DNA of 64,000 bases from NCBI RefSeq assembly GCF_000494755.1, contig NC_022657.1:6726001-6790000 (forward strand), given 5' to 3'. The DNA is from Amorphoplanes friuliensis DSM 7358 (GTDB lineage Bacteria; Actinomycetota; Actinomycetes; Mycobacteriales; Micromonosporaceae). Shown here in pieces: positions 60,156 to 64,000 of the stretch. Under the pieces are notes generated by a model that was given only the letters and a program-made list of their open reading frames with translations, was not told where the DNA came from and did not search any database. How positions within the stretch are numbered: position 1 is the first letter of the stretch; every line of letters begins with the position of its first letter. The translations under genes and the position numbers were made by a program.

Positions 60156-60974
60156 TCACACCTTGCGGTAGCGCGCCTGCGAGAAGCAGTAGACGCCGAA
60201 GCAGGCGATGCCCAGCGCGACCAGGGCCAGCAGCCACGGGCCGAACGGCTGGTCCACCAGCAGCTTCAGCGCGGCGTCGAGGCCACGGGCCTTCTCGGGG
60301 TCGTACGTCACGGCCGCGGCGACGATGAGGCCACCGGCGATGGCGTAGGCGACACCCTTGGCGGAGTAGCCGGCAACACCGAGGCGACGGGTGGTCTTGC
60401 GGACGGTCGCGTTCATCTGCTGCGTGTTGAGCTTCTGCTCGAACTTCTTGGTGATGCCGTAGACCAGCAGGCCGATGCCGACGCCGATCACCACGAGGCC
60501 GATGAAGCCGACGAGCCAGCGGCCGCCGCTGTTGTCCATCAGGCTGGACGCGCCCTTCTGCTGGCTGTCGCCGGTCGAGGCGTTCGAGCCCTGCAGCACC
60601 TTGATCCCGGTCCAGGCGAACGACAGGTAGATGATCGCGCGGGCGCCGGAGACAACCCGCTCGGCGATCGCCTCCTTGCCCTGCTGACCGCTCTCGCCGA
60701 TCGCGGCCTCGAACGCCTGCCAGATGGCCAGAGCGATCATGCCGATGACGGCGATGACCACCAGCGCCTTGCCGAACGGCTTGGTGGCGAGCTCCTGGAG
60801 CGCGCCGGACTGGTCGCTCTCGGCCGAGCTGCCGAACGCGACCTGGAGGGCGAGCCAGGCGAAGAGGAGGTGGATGACGCCGTACATGACGAAGCCACCA
60901 CGGGCGAGATATTCGAGCGGCTTGCTGTCGGCGGCACGGGAGGCCGAGCTGCGGGCTTGCTGGGTGGCTGACAT
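60156..60974 (-). CDS. DUF1206 membrane protein
   Basis: A 272-residue protein with six helices in three repeated pairs, each starting with an ARGGFVMYGVIHLLFA-like, SGARAIIYLSFAWTG or GYSAKGVAYAIAGG unit, as in DUF1206. ATG 60974 follows GAAGGCGGC. Function unknown; it fits the envelope-related neighbourhood. Confidence 0.88.
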   Translation of the reverse strand: MSATQQARSSASRAADSKPLEYLARGGFVMYGVIHLLFAWLALQVAFGSSAESDQSGALQELATKPFGKALVVIAVIGMIALAIWQAFEAAIGESGQQGKEAIAERVVSGARAIIYLSFAWTGIKVLQGSNASTGDSQQKGASSLMDNSGGRWLVGFIGLVVIGVGIGLLVYGITKKFEQKLNTQQMNATVRKTTRRLGVAGYSAKGVAYAIAGGLIVAAAVTYDPEKARGLDAALKLLVDQPFGPWLLALVALGIACFGVYCFSQARYRKV

Positions 60975-61035
60975 GCCGCCTTCTTTGACCTGCAGCAAAC
61001 TTTTTGAAACCTGCTGCCCGTGCCGGCCGATCGTG

Positions 61036-61359
61036 CTAGCGAGACACGACAAAGCCGACGTTGTCGGCGGTGACACTGTCCAGGGTGACCTGGAGGCCGG
61101 CGACGTCCACGGCCTGCTGGCCCTTGGTGAGCTGGATCTGCTCCCCGGCCACCTCGAGAGTCACCGTGTTGGCGTCGGCGCTGACGAACTTGGCCTCCAC
61201 GCCGAGGACGCTGGCACTGGCACTGGTGCTGCGCTCGAGAGTGACGGTGCACTGGTCGAGTCCACAGCTGACGTTGTCGCTGCTGCATCCGGCGAGGAGG
61301 GCCAGACCCAGAGCGGCCGAGGTGAACAGGGCGGCGATACGCGGTGCTGCGGTGTTCAT
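61036..61359 (-). CDS. Small lipoprotein
   Basis: A 107-residue protein with a signal peptide and lipobox LLAGCSS (Cys about residue 25). The mature part has a second Cys pair (CGLDQC) and a beta-rich segment. ATG 61359 starts MNTAAPRIAAL. No known family recognised; probably on the outer face of the membrane. It is upstream of the DUF1206 gene on the same strand. Confidence 0.72.
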   Translation of the reverse strand: MNTAAPRIAALFTSAALGLALLAGCSSDNVSCGLDQCTVTLERSTSASASVLGVEAKFVSADANTVTLEVAGEQIQLTKGQQAVDVAGLQVTLDSVTADNVGFVVSR

Positions 61360-61405
61360 CACCCGATCAAGAGTACGGGCTGTCCGCCAACCTAGGCTGG
61401 GACGC

Positions 61406-61687
61406 ATGGACGTCACCGTGCAGGACAACCCGGCCCGCCACCGCTTCGAGATCCTCGTCGACGGCGAGGTGGCCGGTTTTGCCGACTACCGCGTCCGGGA
61501 CGAGGCCGTGGTCGTCGTGCACAGCGAGGTCGACCGGGCGTACAGGGGTCAGGGCCTGGGCGGCACGCTGGCCGGACAGACCCTGGACGCCCTGCGGGAG
61601 CGCGGCGTGAAGGTCGTCCCCGCGTGCCCGTTCTTCGCGAAGTACGTCGCGGAGCACCCGGAGTACGACGACCTCGTCGCGAACTGA
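61406..61687 (+). CDS. YjdJ-type GNAT acetyltransferase-like protein
   Basis: A 93-residue short GNAT fold. It has the acetyl-CoA loop RGQGLGGTLAGQTLD and ends VVPACPFFAKYVAEHPEY, which is diagnostic of the YjdJ/NATD1 group. Divergent from the lipoprotein gene and convergent with the hexosaminidase. Substrate unknown. Confidence 0.9.
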   Translation: MDVTVQDNPARHRFEILVDGEVAGFADYRVRDEAVVVVHSEVDRAYRGQGLGGTLAGQTLDALRERGVKVVPACPFFAKYVAEHPEYDDLVAN

Positions 61688-61691
61688 ACCG

Positions 61692-63269
61692 TCAGGCGGC
61701 GAGCGCCTGCGACGCCAGGTGCGGCACCGAGGTGCCGGCGATGATCTCGGCCGCCGCCTGACCGCAGGCCCGCGTGGCGCCATAGGTCGCGAGGTGCAGG
61801 CCGCCGCTGACGACGACCGGCACACCCATCTCGACCACGATCGCGTCGGGACGCACGGCCAGGGTGCGCTCGAGCGCGTCCGCGATCCACGGGTGCCGGT
61901 GCACGTCCCGCACCACGAGCACCAGCGGGCGGGCGCCGGCACCGGCGAGGATCGGGGCGACCGGGTCGGTCACGCCGGCCAGGTCGTCGGCGGAGAGCCG
62001 GACCGACGTGGTCCCCGGCAGCAGGGTGTTCAGCGGTGCGCCCACACCCCAGGGCGTCTCGGCGCCGATGGCGATGTTGCGCGGCGGGGCGAACTCGACC
62101 ACGTGCGGCGGGAGGGTCAGCGGCAGGTCCGGGGCGTCCGCGGTGGCGGTCACGCGGACCGCACGGCGGGCGGCGGCCTGGCCGACGACGGATCCACCGA
62201 TCACGGCGACCTCGTGCGCGTCCGATCCGGCGGCGTCGGCCACGGCGCGGGCGCCGATCGAGGTCTGCGTCTCCAGCGTCCAGGCGGCCAGCTTGCGGAC
62301 CCGGGCCGCGGCGTCGCGCAGCCGCGCCTCCGGCAGCTCGCCACTGCGGACGGCGGCGACGATGGCATCCCGCAGGCGGAGCGCGGTCTGCTCGTCGGCG
62401 TGGTCGCCGCCGACACAGATGGCGTCGGCGCCGGCGGCCAGGGCGCGCACGGTGGCGCCCTCGAGGCCGTAGGCGCGGCGGACGCCCTGCATCTCGATGC
62501 CGTCGGTGACGATCAGGCCCTCGAAGCCCAGCTCCTCGCGGAGCAGCCCGGTCAGGATCCGCCGGCTCAGCGTCGCGGGCAGGTCCGGGTCGTACGCGGG
62601 CACGAGCAGGTGACCGGTCATGACCGACTGCACGCCCGCGGCGATGGCGGCCCGGAACGGCACCAGCTCGACCTCGTCCAGCCACTCGCGGCTGCGGTCG
62701 ATCAGGGGCACGTCGTGGTGCGAGTCGACGGCGGTGTCGCCGTGACCCGGGAAGTGCTTGGCGCAGGCGGCGACGCCGGACTCCTGAAGGCCCCGGATCC
62801 ACGCCGCGCCGTGCCGGGCCACGAGGCCGGGTTCGGCGCCGAACGCGCGGACGCCGATCACCGGGTTGTCGGGGTTGCTGTTGACGTCGGTGTCCGGCGC
62901 GTAGTCCAGCGTGATGCCGGCGTGGGCCAGCTCCAGGCCGAGGTCGCGGGCGACGGCGGAGGTCAGGTCGGTGTCGTCGATCGCGCCGAGGCCGAGGTTG
63001 CCGGGCCGGGAGCTGCCGTGCCGCGACTCGAAGCGGGTGACGTCACCGGCCTCCTCGTCGATGGCCACGATGACGTCCGGCCGTTCGGCGCGCAGTTGGG
63101 CGGTCAGCGCCGCGACCTGCGCGGGCGACTCGACGTTGCGGGCGAACAGCGCAACGCCGCCCAGCCCCTCACCCAGCCGGCGCCGGACCCAGTCGGGCAC
63201 CGTGGTGCCGACAAAGCCGGGCTGTAGAACTGTCGCGGCCAGATCTGGCAATTCGCCATGATTCGGCAT
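61692..63269 (-). CDS. Beta-N-acetylhexosaminidase, GH3 (NagZ-like)
   Basis: A 525-residue glycoside hydrolase family 3 enzyme. It has the KHFPGHGDT signature, the Asp-His acid/base loop in AVDSHHDVP and the nucleophile Asp in LIVTDGIEM. A C-terminal alpha/beta domain (about 360-525) of GH3-C type follows. No signal peptide, so probably cytoplasmic, acting on recovered cell-wall muropeptides. ATG 63269 starts MPNHGELPDLA. Confidence 0.92.
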   Translation of the reverse strand: MPNHGELPDLAATVLQPGFVGTTVPDWVRRRLGEGLGGVALFARNVESPAQVAALTAQLRAERPDVIVAIDEEAGDVTRFESRHGSSRPGNLGLGAIDDTDLTSAVARDLGLELAHAGITLDYAPDTDVNSNPDNPVIGVRAFGAEPGLVARHGAAWIRGLQESGVAACAKHFPGHGDTAVDSHHDVPLIDRSREWLDEVELVPFRAAIAAGVQSVMTGHLLVPAYDPDLPATLSRRILTGLLREELGFEGLIVTDGIEMQGVRRAYGLEGATVRALAAGADAICVGGDHADEQTALRLRDAIVAAVRSGELPEARLRDAAARVRKLAAWTLETQTSIGARAVADAAGSDAHEVAVIGGSVVGQAAARRAVRVTATADAPDLPLTLPPHVVEFAPPRNIAIGAETPWGVGAPLNTLLPGTTSVRLSADDLAGVTDPVAPILAGAGARPLVLVVRDVHRHPWIADALERTLAVRPDAIVVEMGVPVVVSGGLHLATYGATRACGQAAAEIIAGTSVPHLASQALAA

Positions 63270-63458
63270 AAGTCGGCGTACCTCCGGTGACGACAAATAC
63301 GCGCTCAGCGAGCACGTCCCCCAACGTGATCGACCGGCGACCGTCATGGGCGCGGCGACGACCTATGGTCACCCAGTTCCTGCCTATAGTCAACAAACCT
63401 TTCTATTAAGCCCACTTAAAGTATTCGTCCGCTTGCTCGGCTCGGTAGGCTTTCCTCC

Positions 63459-63599
63459 GTGCACAGTCACGTGGTCTCCCCGGTCCTGGCCGCTTCCGGA
63501 GTGGACTGGTCGGAGGTGCACGCCGTGCGCCTCCTCGGCATCGCGCTGGGCGCGTTGATCCTGCTCTGGGCCATCCGCCGGATGTTCGGCGGCAAATAA
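63459..63599 (+). CDS. 46-residue single-span membrane protein
   Basis: A short frame from GTG 63459 to TAA. It has a soluble start with VDWSEVHAVR, one helix (LLGIALGALILLWAI) and a basic end RRMFGGK. TTTCCTCC precedes it, so there is no clear ribosome binding site and it could be leaderless. An AT-rich segment at about 63395-63425 upstream looks like a promoter. It is 19 bp before the next gene. Function unknown. Confidence 0.5.
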   Translation: MHSHVVSPVLAASGVDWSEVHAVRLLGIALGALILLWAIRRMFGGK

Positions 63600-63618
63600 C
63601 CGGGGTACTCCGATTGCC

Positions 63619-64000
63619 ATGCGAATCGGATATTTTCTCTCCAGCGAGGAGTACACCCCGGCCGAGCTGCTCGAGCAGGCCAAGGGCGCCGAGCGGGCCG
63701 GCTTCTCGGGGCTCTGGATCTCGGACCACTACCACCCCTGGGTGGACGCGCAGGGCCAGAGCGCCTTCGTCTGGTCCACCATCGGGGCGCTCAGCCAGGT
63801 CTGCTCCCTGCCGATCACCACGGCCGTCACCTGCCCGACCGTCCGGATCCACCCGGCCGTGATCGCGCAGGCCGCCGCCACCAGCGCGGTGCTGACCGGG
63901 GGAAAGTTCCGGCTCGGCCTCGGCACCGGTGAAGCACTCAACGAGCACATCTTCGGTGACGCCTGGCCGGAAGCCGACGTCCGCCTCGAGATGCTCGAGG
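63619..64000 (+). CDS. Luciferase-like (LLM) F420-dependent oxidoreductase, N-terminal part
   Basis: The first ~127 residues of a TIM-barrel enzyme of the LLM class, cut by the right edge. Typical segments are MRIGYFLSSEEYTP, GFSGLWISDHYHPW, and GKFRLGLGTGEALNEH, close to F420-dependent glucose-6-phosphate dehydrogenase-like enzymes. The start is ATG 63619. Cofactor use (F420 over FMN) is inferred from the subgroup. Confidence 0.88.
   Translation, partial: MRIGYFLSSEEYTPAELLEQAKGAERAGFSGLWISDHYHPWVDAQGQSAFVWSTIGALSQVCSLPITTAVTCPTVRIHPAVIAQAAATSAVLTGGKFRLGLGTGEALNEHIFGDAWPEADVRLEMLE

Noticed and set aside
1..64000. rRNA or tRNA genes
   Set aside because: I scanned the gaps for tRNA-like arms and conserved rRNA segments by eye and saw none; a covariance-model search would be decisive.

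Overview
The window is chromosomal DNA from a high-GC actinomycete, most likely a member of the Micromonosporaceae close to Actinoplanes. Codon third positions are strongly G/C, and many starts are GTG or TTG. A long minus-strand spine (hisS, MBL hydrolase, relA, apt, secF, secD, yajC, ruvB, ruvA, ruvC, yebC, pdxT, pdxS, pimA, LPLAT acyltransferase, pgsA, HIT, thrS) follows the order I remember for Mycobacterium tuberculosis Rv2580c-Rv2614c. A fliQ gene fits a lineage with flagellated spores. The family assignment is inference; no rRNA or tRNA gene is present to anchor it.

Layout. 1-62: N-terminus of a Ser/Thr kinase running off the left edge. 63-613: non-coding. 614-4191: cyanophycinase and cyanophycin synthetase operon. 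4229-6921: MFS exporter, HxlR regulator and a divergent thioesterase. 6923-11649: urea-type ABC transporter (urtABCDE order, minus strand) with a GlnR-type box. 11788-13688: small hydrolase, then an SDR/TetR divergent pair with two palindromic operators. 13780-26975: hisS, MBL hydrolase, tandem membrane-anchored cyclophilins, relA, apt, secF/secD/yajC and SOS-type ruvCAB. 27103-29162: a 2-kb accessory island with inverted ~98-bp repeats, a 16-bp palindromic minisatellite and a gene for a sigma-region-2-like membrane protein. 29247-35499: yebC, pdxT, pdxS, a stray fliQ, and the phosphatidylinositol mannoside genes pimA, acyltransferase and pgsA. 35727-46129: mostly plus-strand accessory genes (EF-G2, a FAD monooxygenase/TetR pair, a GGDEF-EAL protein coupled to a solute-binding lipoprotein, and an ECF sigma factor between two related membrane proteins) around the HIT gene. 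46173-51380: thrS, ADP-ribosylglycohydrolase, two-component pair. 51625-57050: a secreted lectin/pseudo-protease, deaminase, methyltransferase, aldo/keto reductase and small membrane proteins. 57153-64000: cold-shock gene with a structured leader, an envelope cluster (DUF4235/DUF3618/Holin-X, MscS, DUF1206), GNAT, a GH3 hexosaminidase and the start of a luciferase-like F420 enzyme.

How the genes fit together. The minus-strand spine is housekeeping (translation, stringent response, secretion, recombination, vitamin B6, phosphoinositide lipids). Accessory genes sit at its junctions, mainly on the plus strand, with their own regulators and operators. The parts least explained by known biology are the island between ruvC and yebC, the GGDEF-EAL/solute-binding-protein pair (an architecture like Vibrio MbaA/NspS), and a cold-shock leader whose two perfect 11-base arms would hide the ribosome binding site.
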